This document shows positions 8,723-17,257 of a stretch of 64,000 nucleotides of DNA, in pieces; position 1 is the first letter of the stretch, and each line of letters opens with the position of its first letter. The translations under genes and the position numbers were made by a program. Source of the stretch: Pontibacter pamirensis. GTDB lineage: Bacteria; Bacteroidota; Bacteroidia; Cytophagales; Hymenobacteraceae. The notes beneath the pieces are model-generated. The model saw only the letters and a program-made list of their open reading frames with translations, made no database searches and had not been told where the DNA came from. Where the stretch lies: NCBI RefSeq assembly GCF_010015475.1, contig NZ_SSNI01000012.1, forward strand, positions 1-64,000, in the 5' to 3' direction.

Positions 8723-10306
8723 ATGAGCTTAGAAGTTAAAGTGCCTGCCGTAGGTGAGTCAATCACTGAGGTAACGATAGCCCAGTGGCTAAAGAAAGAC
8801 GGTGACCGTGTGGAGATGGATGAGGTGATAGCTGAGCTGGAATCTGACAAAGCCACATTCGAACTGCCAGCCGAAGGAGCAGGCATTTTACGCATAGTAG
8901 CACCCGAAGGCGAAACAGTTGAGGTAGGTGCGCTACTTTGCAGAATTGAAGAGGATGGTGCGGGTTCTTCTGCTCCTGCAACTCCGGCTGCCGAAGCATC
9001 TGCTGCCCCGCAAGAGGCTGCCCCACAGGAGGCCGCTCCTGCCGCAGCACAGGGTGGTGGCGAAACTATTGACATGGTAGTGCCTACTGTAGGAGAGTCC
9101 ATCTCTGAAGTAACCATAGCCAACTGGCTGAAAAACGACGGCGACCGTGTGGAAATGGATGAGGTGATAGCTGAGTTGGAATCAGACAAGGCCACCTTCG
9201 AACTTCCGGCAGAGGCCGCAGGTACCCTTCAGATTGTAGCGCAGCAAGGCGACACCGTGGAGATTGGAGGTTTGCTTTGTAAAATTGTAGCTGGTGCCGG
9301 TGGAGGTGCTGCAAAACCAGCCGCACAGCCAAGTGCTCCTGCCGCACAGCAGGCAACAGTACCGGCAGCTGCATCCGGGTATGGAGGAAGCCAAACTTAT
9401 GCTTCCGGCACACCATCGCCGGCTGCAGGTAAAATTCTTTCTGAAAAAGGCATCAACGCAGCCGATGTGCAGGGCACAGGCCGCGATGGCCGCATCACAA
9501 AAGAAGATGCACAGAGCGCACAGAAGGCTGCTGCCAAGCCAGCGGCTGCCCCTGCTCCGAAGCAAGAGGCAACTGCGGCTTCTGAGGCACCAGCTGCAAG
9601 TGGCGAGCGCAACCAGCGCCGCGAGAAAATGAGCTCGCTGCGCAAAACAGTTGCCCGCCGCCTGGTGCAGGTGAAAAACGATACGGCGATGCTAACTACC
9701 TTCAATGAGGTAGATATGAAGCCGATTATGGACATCCGCACGAAATACAAGGAGAAGTTCAAGGAGAAGCACGATGTAGGCCTTGGCTTTATGTCGTTCT
9801 TCACAAAGGCTTGTACCGTTGCCCTGCAGGAGTGGCCGGCAGTAAACGCCCAGATAGACGGCACCGATATGATTTTCAATGATTTCTGCGACGTATCCAT
9901 TGCGGTTTCATCTCCAAAAGGCCTGGTAGTGCCGGTTATCCGCAACGCGGAGAGCCTGTCGCTGGATGGTATTGAGAAAGAGGTGATTCGTCTGGCGAAG
10001 AAAGCCCGTGACGGTAAATTGTCTATTGAGGAAATGACAGGTGGTACCTTCACCATTACCAACGGTGGTGTGTTCGGTTCTATGATGTCAACGCCAATCA
10101 TCAATGCACCGCAGTCTGCTATATTGGGTATGCACAACATCGTGCAGCGCCCGGTGGCTATCGACGGTCAGGTAGAAATCAGGCCGATGATGTACCTGGC
10201 CCTGTCTTACGACCATCGCATTATCGACGGTCGCGAGTCCGTTTCCTTCCTAGTACGCGTGAAAGAGCTGCTGGAAGACCCGATGAGACTACTCCTTGGT
10301 GTATAA
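8723..10306 (+). CDS. sucB: Dihydrolipoyllysine succinyltransferase E2, two lipoyl domains
   Basis: A 527-aa E2 core of the 2-oxoglutarate dehydrogenase complex. It carries two nearly identical lipoyl domains, residues about 2-76 and 116-190, each with the lipoylation motif [10 protein letters not shown] (K43 and K156). Ala/Pro-rich linkers follow each. A peripheral-subunit-binding domain is at about 229-266 ([14 protein letters not shown]...[12 protein letters not shown]). The catalytic acyltransferase domain runs from about 300 to the end, with the active-site motif [10 protein letters not shown]. Many SucB proteins have one lipoyl domain. The call as succinyl- rather than acetyltransferase rests mainly on linkage to sucA. 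The N-terminal repeat is also visible at DNA level with a 339-bp offset. Confidence 0.93.
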   Translation: MSLEVKVPAVGESITEVTIAQWLKKDGDRVEMDEVIAELESDKATFELPAEGAGILRIVAPEGETVEVGALLCRIEEDGAGSSAPATPAAEASAAPQEAAPQEAAPAAAQGGGETIDMVVPTVGESISEVTIANWLKNDGDRVEMDEVIAELESDKATFELPAEAAGTLQIVAQQGDTVEIGGLLCKIVAGAGGGAAKPAAQPSAPAAQQATVPAAASGYGGSQTYASGTPSPAAGKILSEKGINAADVQGTGRDGRITKEDAQSAQKAAAKPAAAPAPKQEATAASEAPAASGERNQRREKMSSLRKTVARRLVQVKNDTAMLTTFNEVDMKPIMDIRTKYKEKFKEKHDVGLGFMSFFTKACTVALQEWPAVNAQIDGTDMIFNDFCDVSIAVSSPKGLVVPVIRNAESLSLDGIEKEVIRLAKKARDGKLSIEEMTGGTFTITNGGVFGSMMSTPIINAPQSAILGMHNIVQRPVAIDGQVEIRPMMYLALSYDHRIIDGRESVSFLVRVKELLEDPMRLLLGV

Positions 10307-10381
10307 TTTTTTGAAGTAAGTGTGAGGAGGAGAGGCTGTAAAAGTTACTCCTCCTTTCTTTTATAGCTCTTACAGTACCGT

Positions 10382-10461
10382 AACCCATCCCTGCCCCTCC
10401 AAGGAGGGGAGTTTCTGTAAGAGTAGAGAATTCCCCTCCTCGGAGGAGTAGGGGTGGGTTT
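10382..10461. repeat. Imperfect GC-rich inverted repeat element
   Basis: AACCCATCC...CCCCTCCAAGGAGGGG on the left mirrors CCCCTCCTCGGAGGAG...GGGGTGGGTT on the right, over about 80 bp. Each half is itself palindromic around CCTCC/GGAGG. It lies between sucB and lpdA and looks like a dispersed REP/MITE-like intergenic element, although only one copy is in this window. In RNA it could fold into one long or two short hairpins. Confidence 0.6.
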
Positions 10462-10520
10462 GCATTGGCAGAGAAAACAAATGAAAAACGAGAGATTACT
10501 CTCCATAAAATATAAAACAC

Positions 10521-11924
10521 ATGAAATACGATGTAACCGTAATCGGTTCTGGTCCTGGTGGGTATGTAGCGGCAATACGCTGTGCGCAGCTGGGCCTGAA
10601 AACCGCTATCATAGAAAAATATAATGTACTGGGTGGAACCTGCCTCAACGTAGGCTGCATTCCGTCTAAAGCGCTGCTGGACTCGTCTGAGCATTACCAC
10701 AATGCGGCGCACGCTTTCAAGGAGCATGGGATTGAACTGGATAACCTGCAGGTGAACCTTCAGCAGATGATCAAGCGAAAGGCAGAGGTGGTGAAGTCGA
10801 ACAACGATGGTATCACCTACCTGATGAAAAAGAACAAGATCGATACTTACTTCGGCCTTGGTTCATTTGTAAGCAAAAACAAAATCAAGGTAACGGATGC
10901 AGAGGGAAAAGAGCAGGAGATAGAAACAGATAAAACTATCATTGCTACCGGTTCCAAGCCTACTTCGCTGCCATTCCTGCCAATCGATAAAAAGCGCGTT
11001 ATCACCTCTACAGAGGCTTTATCGCTGACAGAAGTACCGAAGAACCTAATTATTATTGGTGGAGGTGTGATTGGCCTGGAACTAGGTTCGGTATATGCGC
11101 GCCTTGGTGCTAAAGTACAGGTGGTGGAGTATATGGATTCTATTATTCCGACCATGGACCGTGCATTGGGCAAAGAACTGCAGCGTATACTGAAGAAGAC
11201 GCTCGGCTTTGAGTTCTTCATGAGCCATAAAGTAACAGGTGCTACCAACGAAGGAGAAACCGTTAAAGTAAAGGCTGAAAATCCAAAAGGCGAAGAAGTT
11301 ACGTTTGAAGGTGATTACGTGCTGGTATCTGTTGGCCGTAAGCCGTATACCGAAGGCCTTGGCCTGGAGAATGCCGGTGTGCAGATGGGCGAGCGCGGTA
11401 TGATTGCCGTAAACGACCACCTCGAAACAAACGTGTCGGGCATCTATGCCATTGGCGACGTGGTGCGTGGTGCCATGCTGGCGCACAAAGCCGAAGAAGA
11501 AGGCGTACTGGTGGCAGAGCAAATTACAGGTCAGAAGCCGCACATCAACTACAACCTGATTCCGGGTGTGGTGTACACCTGGCCGGAAGTGGCAGCTGTC
11601 GGCTACACCGAAGAGCAACTGAAGGAGCAGGGCCGTGCTTACAAATCAGGTTCTTTCCCGTTCAAAGCCTCTGGCCGTGCGAAGGCATCCGGCGATACAG
11701 ACGGTTTTGTAAAGGTGCTGGCAGACAAAGAAACGGATGAGATTATAGGCGTGCATATGATTGGCCCGCGTATCGCCGACCTTATTGCGGAAGCGGTGAC
11801 AGCCATGGAATTCCGTGCATCCGCCGAGGATGTAGCCCGTATGAGCCACGCGCACCCAACTTATGCGGAGGCTATGAAAGAAGCCTGTTTAGCTGCGACA
11901 GAAAACCGCGCTTTACATATCTAA
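10521..11924 (+). CDS. lpdA: Dihydrolipoyl dehydrogenase (E3)
   Basis: A 467-aa FAD-dependent E3 that reoxidises dihydrolipoyl groups and makes NADH. The N-terminal FAD site is IGSGPGGYVAA (residues 8-18). The redox disulfide is C41/C46 in GGTCLNVGCIPSK. The NAD-binding GGGVIGLELGSVYARLG and the second FAD motif IYAIGDV are present. The C-terminal HAHPTYAEAMKEA supplies the active-site His/Glu pair. Length is normal. It lies 214 bp after sucB, separated by a repeat element, so it may have an additional promoter. It probably serves the 2-oxoglutarate complex and perhaps other lipoyl complexes as well. Confidence 0.97.
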   Translation: MKYDVTVIGSGPGGYVAAIRCAQLGLKTAIIEKYNVLGGTCLNVGCIPSKALLDSSEHYHNAAHAFKEHGIELDNLQVNLQQMIKRKAEVVKSNNDGITYLMKKNKIDTYFGLGSFVSKNKIKVTDAEGKEQEIETDKTIIATGSKPTSLPFLPIDKKRVITSTEALSLTEVPKNLIIIGGGVIGLELGSVYARLGAKVQVVEYMDSIIPTMDRALGKELQRILKKTLGFEFFMSHKVTGATNEGETVKVKAENPKGEEVTFEGDYVLVSVGRKPYTEGLGLENAGVQMGERGMIAVNDHLETNVSGIYAIGDVVRGAMLAHKAEEEGVLVAEQITGQKPHINYNLIPGVVYTWPEVAAVGYTEEQLKEQGRAYKSGSFPFKASGRAKASGDTDGFVKVLADKETDEIIGVHMIGPRIADLIAEAVTAMEFRASAEDVARMSHAHPTYAEAMKEACLAATENRALHI

Positions 11925-11952
11925 GCAGTCTGTAGTTTCTAATATATTGGCC

Positions 11953-11986
11953 GCGCCACCTCTATCTGGGGTGGCGCTGTTTGTTT
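11953..11986 (+). terminator. Terminator after lpdA
   Basis: GCGCCACC (11953-11960) pairs with GGTGGCGC (11970-11977) around a 9-nt loop and is followed by TGTTTGTTTT. It lies 28 bp after the lpdA stop and closes the sucAB-lpdA cluster. Confidence 0.85.
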
Positions 11987-12112
11987 TATACGTGATGTCG
12001 CAGGCCTGGAGATGCTATGAGGTCTTGGATCGGCCATGAAAAATCTTTAAGAAAAGTAACAATTTCTCTCTAGTCTCATATATAAGAAAACTATATCTGG
12101 AACTTTATCGCA

Positions 12113-13429
12113 ATGGAGAAAATTACGCTGCCTGAGCTACCTGTCTTAATCGATTTTGACCTGTTCCTGACCTTCTTACGGACCCATCGGCAGGTGCCGG
12201 TCACCGGGAGCAGCTTTCATCTGAAACAGGCAGACCTTTTTCGGCTGAATGCGGAGATGTACTTTAAAGCCAGTTGGGTGTCAGAGAAAAGCAGGCAGCC
12301 GCATTACCCTTTGCTGGACTTCTTCTATCATGTGGTGATAGCCAGTAAACTGGTGCGGGTGCACCACGAGAAAAAGGGGGTATACCTGAAGGTAGTTCCG
12401 GAGCAACTGGAGAAGTATGACCTGATGATGCATACCGAGCGCTACTTTTTGCTGCTCGAGACGCTGTGGTGCCACATGAACTGGGAAGAACTGACGGGCG
12501 CGCGAAGCCTATACTTTGCAGAAACAGTGTTAGAGGTGCTGGAACTGATGGCGCTGAGTGACCCCGGACAGGTGTTAGAGGTGCGGGACAGGTCTGTGCA
12601 GGTGCAGGCTAACAAGCCGCCGCTCCATCTAATGAGCCGGAAAGCGTATGAAGTGCTTTGGTTTCTGGGCTTCTACGATTTGGTGCCGGATACTACGTTG
12701 ACTAAAAGGCCGGAGAGCCATGAGTTTCCGTATACAAAGTTTATTTCAAAGGAACTAAGCCAGTACCTGGTGCCGGTGCTGCTGGAGCAAAGACCACTGG
12801 AGTTTTGGAACCTATCTGCCAGCCAGGAAACCGATATATTCAGTGAGCTTGAGGGCATAATGGACTTGTTAGTTTATAAGCCGGAAGTGGAAATACCGGA
12901 AGAGGAAACCACAGAAAAGCCAGACGAGCCTTTTATAGAAGCATTCAAGCCGCTGTTTGCGCCAGAAGATCTCTCCGAGGATTTTTATGTCCAGCAGGAA
13001 AGTTTTGAAGGCGGTCGCTACACCATCCGAATTGCGTTATCTAAGAAAGTATACCGGACTATTGCTATCGGGGCCTCTGCTACACTGGAAGATCTGCATT
13101 TGGCTATTCAAAAGATTTACAACTTTGACGATGACCATTTATATGCCTTCTACATGGATGGCAAAGAATGGTCGGAGTATGGCATCTATAGCCCAGACAG
13201 CGACAGGCCTCCTTTCACCAACGAGGTAAAGTTGGGCGAACTAGACTTATATACAGGTAAACGCTTTGTGTACCTGTTTGACTTTGGCGACCGCTGGCTG
13301 TTTGAGTTAGTGGTGCAAAAGATAGAACCGAAGGTTCCTGAGCCGGGCAAAGCCATCGTGATAGAAGAAAAAGGTGAGGCACCCCCGCAGTATTGGGAGG
13401 AGGACGAAGACGACGATGACGCTTGGTGA
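12113..13429 (+). CDS. Plasmid pRiA4b ORF-3-like family protein
   Basis: A 438-aa cytoplasmic protein without signal or membrane segments. The C-terminal part (about residues 300-415) matches the pRiA4b ORF-3 family pattern: RIALSKKVYRTIAIGASATLEDLHLAIQ, FDDDHLYAFYMDGKEW, KLGELDL and FVYLFDFGDRWLFELVV. This family has no established biochemical role. The N-terminal 250 residues are rich in Leu/aromatic helices and are not recognised. The C-terminus is strongly acidic (EEDEDDDDAW). Its stop overlaps the start of the next gene (TGATG), implying translational coupling. Upstream AT-rich DNA (12000-12112) holds no clear promoter motif. Confidence 0.8.
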   Translation: MEKITLPELPVLIDFDLFLTFLRTHRQVPVTGSSFHLKQADLFRLNAEMYFKASWVSEKSRQPHYPLLDFFYHVVIASKLVRVHHEKKGVYLKVVPEQLEKYDLMMHTERYFLLLETLWCHMNWEELTGARSLYFAETVLEVLELMALSDPGQVLEVRDRSVQVQANKPPLHLMSRKAYEVLWFLGFYDLVPDTTLTKRPESHEFPYTKFISKELSQYLVPVLLEQRPLEFWNLSASQETDIFSELEGIMDLLVYKPEVEIPEEETTEKPDEPFIEAFKPLFAPEDLSEDFYVQQESFEGGRYTIRIALSKKVYRTIAIGASATLEDLHLAIQKIYNFDDDHLYAFYMDGKEWSEYGIYSPDSDRPPFTNEVKLGELDLYTGKRFVYLFDFGDRWLFELVVQKIEPKVPEPGKAIVIEEKGEAPPQYWEEDEDDDDAW

Positions 13430-13872
13430 TGTTTGAATATACATACTTTAACAGAGAATTCATGGTAAAGAAGAAAGCTTTGAGAGTATGGCTGCCCACA
13501 CCTCAAAGAGCCTCGAAACCAAAGATTCCAGAGGCGGAGAAACAGCAGGTGGAGGCGCAGTGTCAAACTTTCATAGAATTGAAAAAGCCATCATGGGTGC
13601 AGCCTCCGAACGATAGGTGGGGTTACGTAAGCGATGTGTATGGAAAGTGGTACCGCAGCTATTTTTACTTCTGCGCCACCTACAGCTGCAAAGCGCCTGA
13701 TGCCATTATGCCGGAACGGGAAGTAAAATTTACCCGGCTTGAACATGCTGGCGCGGGCAAATTTCACCTGGCCTATTTCCGCCATACCGGGCAATGGTGG
13801 CAGGTGTACGAAAACCTGACGCTGAAAGACTGCCTGCACACCATTGAGCAGGAGCAACTTTTTTGGCCATGA
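13429..13872 (+). CDS. Small protein coupled to the pRiA4b ORF-3-like gene
   Basis: A 147-aa basic N-terminus protein. The ATG at 13429 shares a base with the upstream TGA, so this start is preferred. An alternative ATG at 13462 (MVKKKALRVWLP) would give 136 aa and may be the conserved start. Visible features are PPNDRWGYVSDVYGKWYRSY, an aromatic-rich FYFCATYSC, and FHLAYFRHTGQWWQVYENL near the end. This pattern slightly resembles DUF3024-type proteins, which also end in a Trp/Tyr-rich strand, but I am not certain. No signal peptide or membrane segment. Coupling suggests a job shared with the upstream gene. Confidence 0.7.
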   Translation: MFEYTYFNREFMVKKKALRVWLPTPQRASKPKIPEAEKQQVEAQCQTFIELKKPSWVQPPNDRWGYVSDVYGKWYRSYFYFCATYSCKAPDAIMPEREVKFTRLEHAGAGKFHLAYFRHTGQWWQVYENLTLKDCLHTIEQEQLFWP

Positions 13873-13960
13873 TGTAGAACAGCACCCTCATCATAGCACA
13901 TTTTTGTTGAGGAGGTGTAGCAGCCTCAATTTGGGGGCGCTGTTTGTATTTAGCCCTGAC

Positions 13961-14036
13961 CTCGCAGCGTGCGCAGCTCCTGCGAGTGTTTGATGTACAG
14001 AAAGCAGACACTCGCAGGAGCTGCGCACGCTGCGAG
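13961..14036. repeat. 29-bp perfect inverted repeat
   Basis: Arms 13961-13989 and 14008-14036 are exactly complementary over 29 bp around an 18-nt spacer. The right arm ends two bases before the stop codon of the minus-strand DUF4097 gene (14039). There is no T-tract on either strand. It looks like a mobile palindromic repeat that now caps the 3' end of the sigma/DUF4097 operon, and could act as an mRNA stabiliser or factor-independent stop. Confidence 0.8.
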
Positions 14037-14038
14037 AT

Positions 14039-14743
14039 CTAGTCCTGCTTCCGAAGGTAAATATCATTGCTGATGCTTTCCAGGCTAATCAAAGAGCCGC
14101 CGCCATTCACGTTGCCTTTGAGCTCGTATCCTACCATGGGAGCATCTTCTCTTCCGTTCAGGAAATCAATACCCAGGTCAGAATATACTTCACCGGTGAT
14201 GGTCTCTAAGGAGACGGTCGCCCCTTTTTTTTCGGACCAATTCATGTCTACGAAGCCGCTGATGGATTTAGCCTGAACAGGTCCGGTTAAGCCTCTTAAT
14301 TCAATATTGCCATTGATGGTCTCCACAGATAAGTCGGCATCACGGGGTACAAAAATCTCATAATCAATATTGGCGCATGTATAGGTGCGGTATCCGTTGT
14401 CTTGCATGCTATAGCCGTTATTGTTTTCCGGGCAATCTTCGGCCTTGCCATTTTTCAACAGTTCTTTGTCCAGGTCTACTTCAGCGCGTGCGCTTTTGTC
14501 ATCAGATTTAAAGTTAAGAAGCAGCGCGTCATTCAGCTTTCCATTGTTAATATCATAGGTAACTTTAATGGAAGCCTCATTTTCATCCCAGGCGGATATT
14601 TTAATGTTGTTACCAAAGGTAAGCTTCAGGTCAACTTTTTTATTGGCGGGCACAGCCAGCGTTTTCTCTACCGTTTCAGATTGTGCCAGTAAGCTGGTGG
14701 TAAATGCAAACCACACTAAGCTTAAGATGAATACTTTTTTCAT
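14039..14743 (-). CDS. DUF4097-like (toastrack) exported protein, second copy
   Basis: A 234-aa protein with a Sec signal (residues 1-20, ending LLAQ). The mature part is an all-beta repeat with short polar strands separated by Gly/Asn turns, for example LSVETINGNIELRGLTGPVQAK and VSLETITGEVYSD, which is characteristic of DUF4097/toastrack beta-solenoid domains. It has an atypical Cys pair (about residues 103 and 122). It is the last of four same-strand genes (ECF sigma, anti-sigma, DUF4097, DUF4097), 28 bp after the previous gene. Such domains are often tied to envelope stress signalling; the exact role is not known. A paralogue of the preceding gene. Confidence 0.8.
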   Translation of the reverse strand: MKKVFILSLVWFAFTTSLLAQSETVEKTLAVPANKKVDLKLTFGNNIKISAWDENEASIKVTYDINNGKLNDALLLNFKSDDKSARAEVDLDKELLKNGKAEDCPENNNGYSMQDNGYRTYTCANIDYEIFVPRDADLSVETINGNIELRGLTGPVQAKSISGFVDMNWSEKKGATVSLETITGEVYSDLGIDFLNGREDAPMVGYELKGNVNGGGSLISLESISNDIYLRKQD

Positions 14744-14771
14744 AGTTCAGGTCTCTTTTATAAGTTTTTGA

Positions 14772-15665
14772 TTATTTACTCTTGCGGATAAACATATCAC
14801 CGCTAATGGTATACAAGCTCATTTCTACTCCACCACCGTTCGTGGTACCTTCTATGGTGTCGCCTCCGGCTACTCTTGGCAGCCCGCTTTTGGTGTTTTT
14901 CCCTAAGTTCATGTCGAAGTCAGAATAGATTTCTCCCTGTATAGACTTGAGCTTAAGATTTGCTTTGGTGTTAGGCGGTAAAGTAACGTCTACTGCGCCA
15001 GCCACGGACGAGATAGCGCTGGGTTTGGCCTGGTTAAGGCTGGAGAACTTCACGATAATATCGCCAGCCGTTGTATTGGCTATAACAGGGCCGGTAACAT
15101 TCGTCAGCCTGGCGGTGGAGTTGTTGAGCTTTAGCTCTATTTCTCCGTTCATGTCTGACAGTGCTAAATTGTCGCCAGTCCAGTTTGTCTCTTCATACAC
15201 TACTGCAGCATTCTTGGGAATCCTGATAACATAGTTGCCATCCTGGCGGGAGGCTTTGCTGATTCTTAAGGTGTTGTTGTCTTTTGTTACAGCCAGGCCT
15301 AAGCCTGTGTTATCTTCTGCCGAATTATAAAGCGGTTTAAGTCCTTTGGCACGTGCTGGTGGAGCTTCATTACCACCCTCTGCTTCTATGATAACTTCAT
15401 CTCCGTTATGCCCTATTACCTCGACACCACTATTGAACACGCTGATAATCACGCGACTGTCCTTGCTGTTCGCTAATTTTACCCTGTGCGTGAGCGGCTT
15501 GTCCTGCGCTGCTGCTGCCTCCTGAACTGTGTCATCGCTATTCCAAAGAGTTAGAAGTTCAGGGTCCTTTTCTGTGCTGCTGTATGGTGCGAACACTATA
15601 GTCGCGCACACAGCTTTGTTGGTGAGCATCAGGCACACTGATACCAGTAACATTATCTTTTTCAT
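14772..15665 (-). CDS. DUF4097-like (toastrack) exported protein, first copy
   Basis: A 297-aa protein with an N-terminal signal (MKKIMLLVSVCLMLTNKAVC). The mature region has repeated short beta strands: VIISVFNSGVEVIGHNGDEV, YVIRIPKNAAVVYEE, NGEIELKLNNSTARLTNVTG and LKSIQGEIYSDFDM. This is the DUF4097/toastrack pattern. It ends in a GDMFIRK motif shared with the downstream paralogue (NDIYLRK). It lies 31 bp behind the anti-sigma gene and is probably a target and partner of the sigma factor. Likely periplasmic; function inferred from context only. Confidence 0.8.
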   Translation of the reverse strand: MKKIMLLVSVCLMLTNKAVCATIVFAPYSSTEKDPELLTLWNSDDTVQEAAAAQDKPLTHRVKLANSKDSRVIISVFNSGVEVIGHNGDEVIIEAEGGNEAPPARAKGLKPLYNSAEDNTGLGLAVTKDNNTLRISKASRQDGNYVIRIPKNAAVVYEETNWTGDNLALSDMNGEIELKLNNSTARLTNVTGPVIANTTAGDIIVKFSSLNQAKPSAISSVAGAVDVTLPPNTKANLKLKSIQGEIYSDFDMNLGKNTKSGLPRVAGGDTIEGTTNGGGVEMSLYTISGDMFIRKSK

Positions 15666-15696
15666 GTTTTACTTTATACTAAATGTCAGAATTGAT

Positions 15697-16494
15697 TTAT
15701 ATAAGGATGCCGATTCCTTCTTCGGCCTTGTTCTTCACAATTGGTAAAACGTTTTCTTTCTCCGCCAGCCTCTGAAGCTGCTCCAGCGCTTTTTTCTCTT
15801 TAAGAGTCACCAGCATGTCTATCAGCGTGATTTGCATCAGCGGGTCTGTCTGTATGGGCAATGACCTGATAAAGGCATTGCGTACCTGCTCATCGTCTTT
15901 GTACCGGTAGAGGGCTTCGCTGGCTGCCAGGCGCACGTTTACGTTCGGGTCGCTGTTCATGGTGCTGATGAGCAGGTTGATGACCTCGTAGTCTTCGGGG
16001 GTTGCACTAAACTCCTGGCTCACCACCTTAATGCGGTCACTGGCCGAGTAACCTGCTGTGGTGCCGGCTGTGAGTACCTGTTTCATCTCCTGTACTTCCT
16101 GCCGCAGCGCAGCTATTTCCGGGGTCTGCTGTTCTATAGAGGAGCTCTGCATGTATTTGGCTCCAGCCCAGAAAGCACCTACTAAGAGCAAAATACTTGC
16201 TGCCACGCGCCAATAAGCGGCTGCCTGCTGCATCACCGGGAAAAACAGCTGCTTTCCCTGTTCAGGTGTCTGCTGCGCCTCTATTTTCTCAAAGAACCAG
16301 TCGTCTGCCAAAAACTTATCCAGTTGCTCTTCCTGCTGTTGTGTGTAGCACTGAAACTGTGCCGCGTGCGGCTGCAAATGCCTTGGCAGCTGCTGTTCCT
16401 GGGTAAAGTAATCTTTCAGTTGCTTCTCTTCTGCCACGGTGGTTTCGCCATCGTAGTACTTTTGCAGCAGAGCCTCTATGTTATCCCACTTCAT
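15697..16494 (-). CDS. HEAT-repeat anti-sigma factor-like membrane protein
   Basis: A 265-aa protein. The N-terminal cytoplasmic part (about 1-90) begins MKWDNIEALLQKYYDGETTV, a common start of Bacteroidota anti-sigma factors. A single membrane segment is at about residues 95-115 (YWRVAASILLLVGAFWAGA), then a short coiled coil (about 121-142). A periplasmic helical repeat region of HEAT type follows (154-262: INLLISTMNSDPNVNVRLAASEAL...). Its start overlaps the sigma gene by 14 bp, strong evidence for an operon pair. It probably holds the sigma factor until an envelope signal is sensed by the HEAT region. No zinc-binding anti-sigma motif is seen, as is usual in this phylum. Confidence 0.82.
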   Translation of the reverse strand: MKWDNIEALLQKYYDGETTVAEEKQLKDYFTQEQQLPRHLQPHAAQFQCYTQQQEEQLDKFLADDWFFEKIEAQQTPEQGKQLFFPVMQQAAAYWRVAASILLLVGAFWAGAKYMQSSSIEQQTPEIAALRQEVQEMKQVLTAGTTAGYSASDRIKVVSQEFSATPEDYEVINLLISTMNSDPNVNVRLAASEALYRYKDDEQVRNAFIRSLPIQTDPLMQITLIDMLVTLKEKKALEQLQRLAEKENVLPIVKNKAEEGIGILI

Positions 16495-16993
16495 AATTTT
16501 CCAGCTTTAAGAAACCGTCTCGGACACTTTTTCGGGCTCTCGAAAGGATAACCCGGATGTTGTTGACGGTTAAGTTTGTTATCTGCTCCATCTCCTCAAA
16601 AGAGAGACCTTCCACATCACGCAGATGCAGAATGAGCTTTTGCTGCTCTGGCAACCCTGCCAGTAAGCCCTGCACTTTACTCACGCTGTCAGCCTGTTCG
16701 GTTCGCTGGTAAGGAGTTGCCTCTCCCGAGCCTACCTCTAAGCCTGTTACATCTACTGTGCGCTTTCGCTTGCTGGTTTTTATTTTGTCCAGGCACAGGT
16801 TTTTGGTAACGGTCATTGCAAAGGCCTCGATGCTAGTGTAGGCGTGCAGCTTGTGCTTATTGGTCCAGAGTTTCAAGAATACGTCCTGCAAAATGTCTTC
16901 TGCTTCTTCTTTATCCCGAAGCATAAAGACAGCCAGCCGATACAGCTTTTGCTTTGCAGGAAGCACCTTGCTTTTAAACTCTTGTAAGTCCAT
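16481..16993 (-). CDS. ECF-type RNA polymerase sigma factor
   Basis: A 170-aa group 4 sigma factor. Region 2 (about residues 10-75) includes RLAVFMLRDKEEAEDILQDVFLKLW and AFAMTVTKNLCLDKIK. Region 4 (about 105-160) includes LPEQQKLILHLRDVEGLSFEEM and the helix-turn-helix VNNIRVILSRARKSVRD. It is the first gene of a four-gene operon with a HEAT anti-sigma factor (14-bp overlap) and two DUF4097 proteins. The start is close behind a candidate autoregulated ECF promoter. It is divergent from the GntR/ABC operon. Confidence 0.92.
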   Translation of the reverse strand: MDLQEFKSKVLPAKQKLYRLAVFMLRDKEEAEDILQDVFLKLWTNKHKLHAYTSIEAFAMTVTKNLCLDKIKTSKRKRTVDVTGLEVGSGEATPYQRTEQADSVSKVQGLLAGLPEQQKLILHLRDVEGLSFEEMEQITNLTVNNIRVILSRARKSVRDGFLKLENYEVG

Positions 16994-17003
16994 TCAATAA
17001 CAG

Positions 17004-17030
17004 AGACGACCTTGGTGGGAAAACATTACA
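17004..17030 (-). promoter_or_regulatory. Candidate autoregulated ECF promoter
   Basis: On the minus strand TGTAAT (17025-17030) is followed after about 16 nt by CGTCT (17004-17008). This resembles the TGTAAC/CGTC type of ECF promoter. Transcription would begin about four to five bases before the sigma start codon, an almost leaderless arrangement. Motif-level evidence only. Confidence 0.45.
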
Positions 17031-17226
17031 GTAAGCTATAAAATATTTTTCTGAGTGTGTGAAGGGCTGCCTCACAAGGTGCAACTCAACCTGTAAAACA
17101 CCTGCTGAAGCACCTTGAGCTACATAAATCTGAATGTATAGCTTGTCAAGAAACGCCTTTTTGTGCACTCTCTACCAGTTTGTTACATTTTTCTTCCCCT
17201 ACAGAAAAATATTTTTTACAAAATGC

Positions 17227-17256
17227 TTGACAATATGAAAACCATTTATACCTTTG
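17227..17256 (+). promoter_or_regulatory. Promoter of the GntR/ABC operon
   Basis: TTG at 17227-17229 (-33 region) and TACCTTTG at 17249-17256 (-7 region) are separated by 19 bp, a good Bacteroidota promoter match. The start would be at about 17263, inside the adjoining palindrome. Confidence 0.7.
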
Positions 17257-17257
17257 T

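Noticed and set aside
9397..10140. 247-aa minus-strand frame within sucB
   Set aside because: Antisense to the conserved E2 catalytic domain; composition is typical of a shadow frame.
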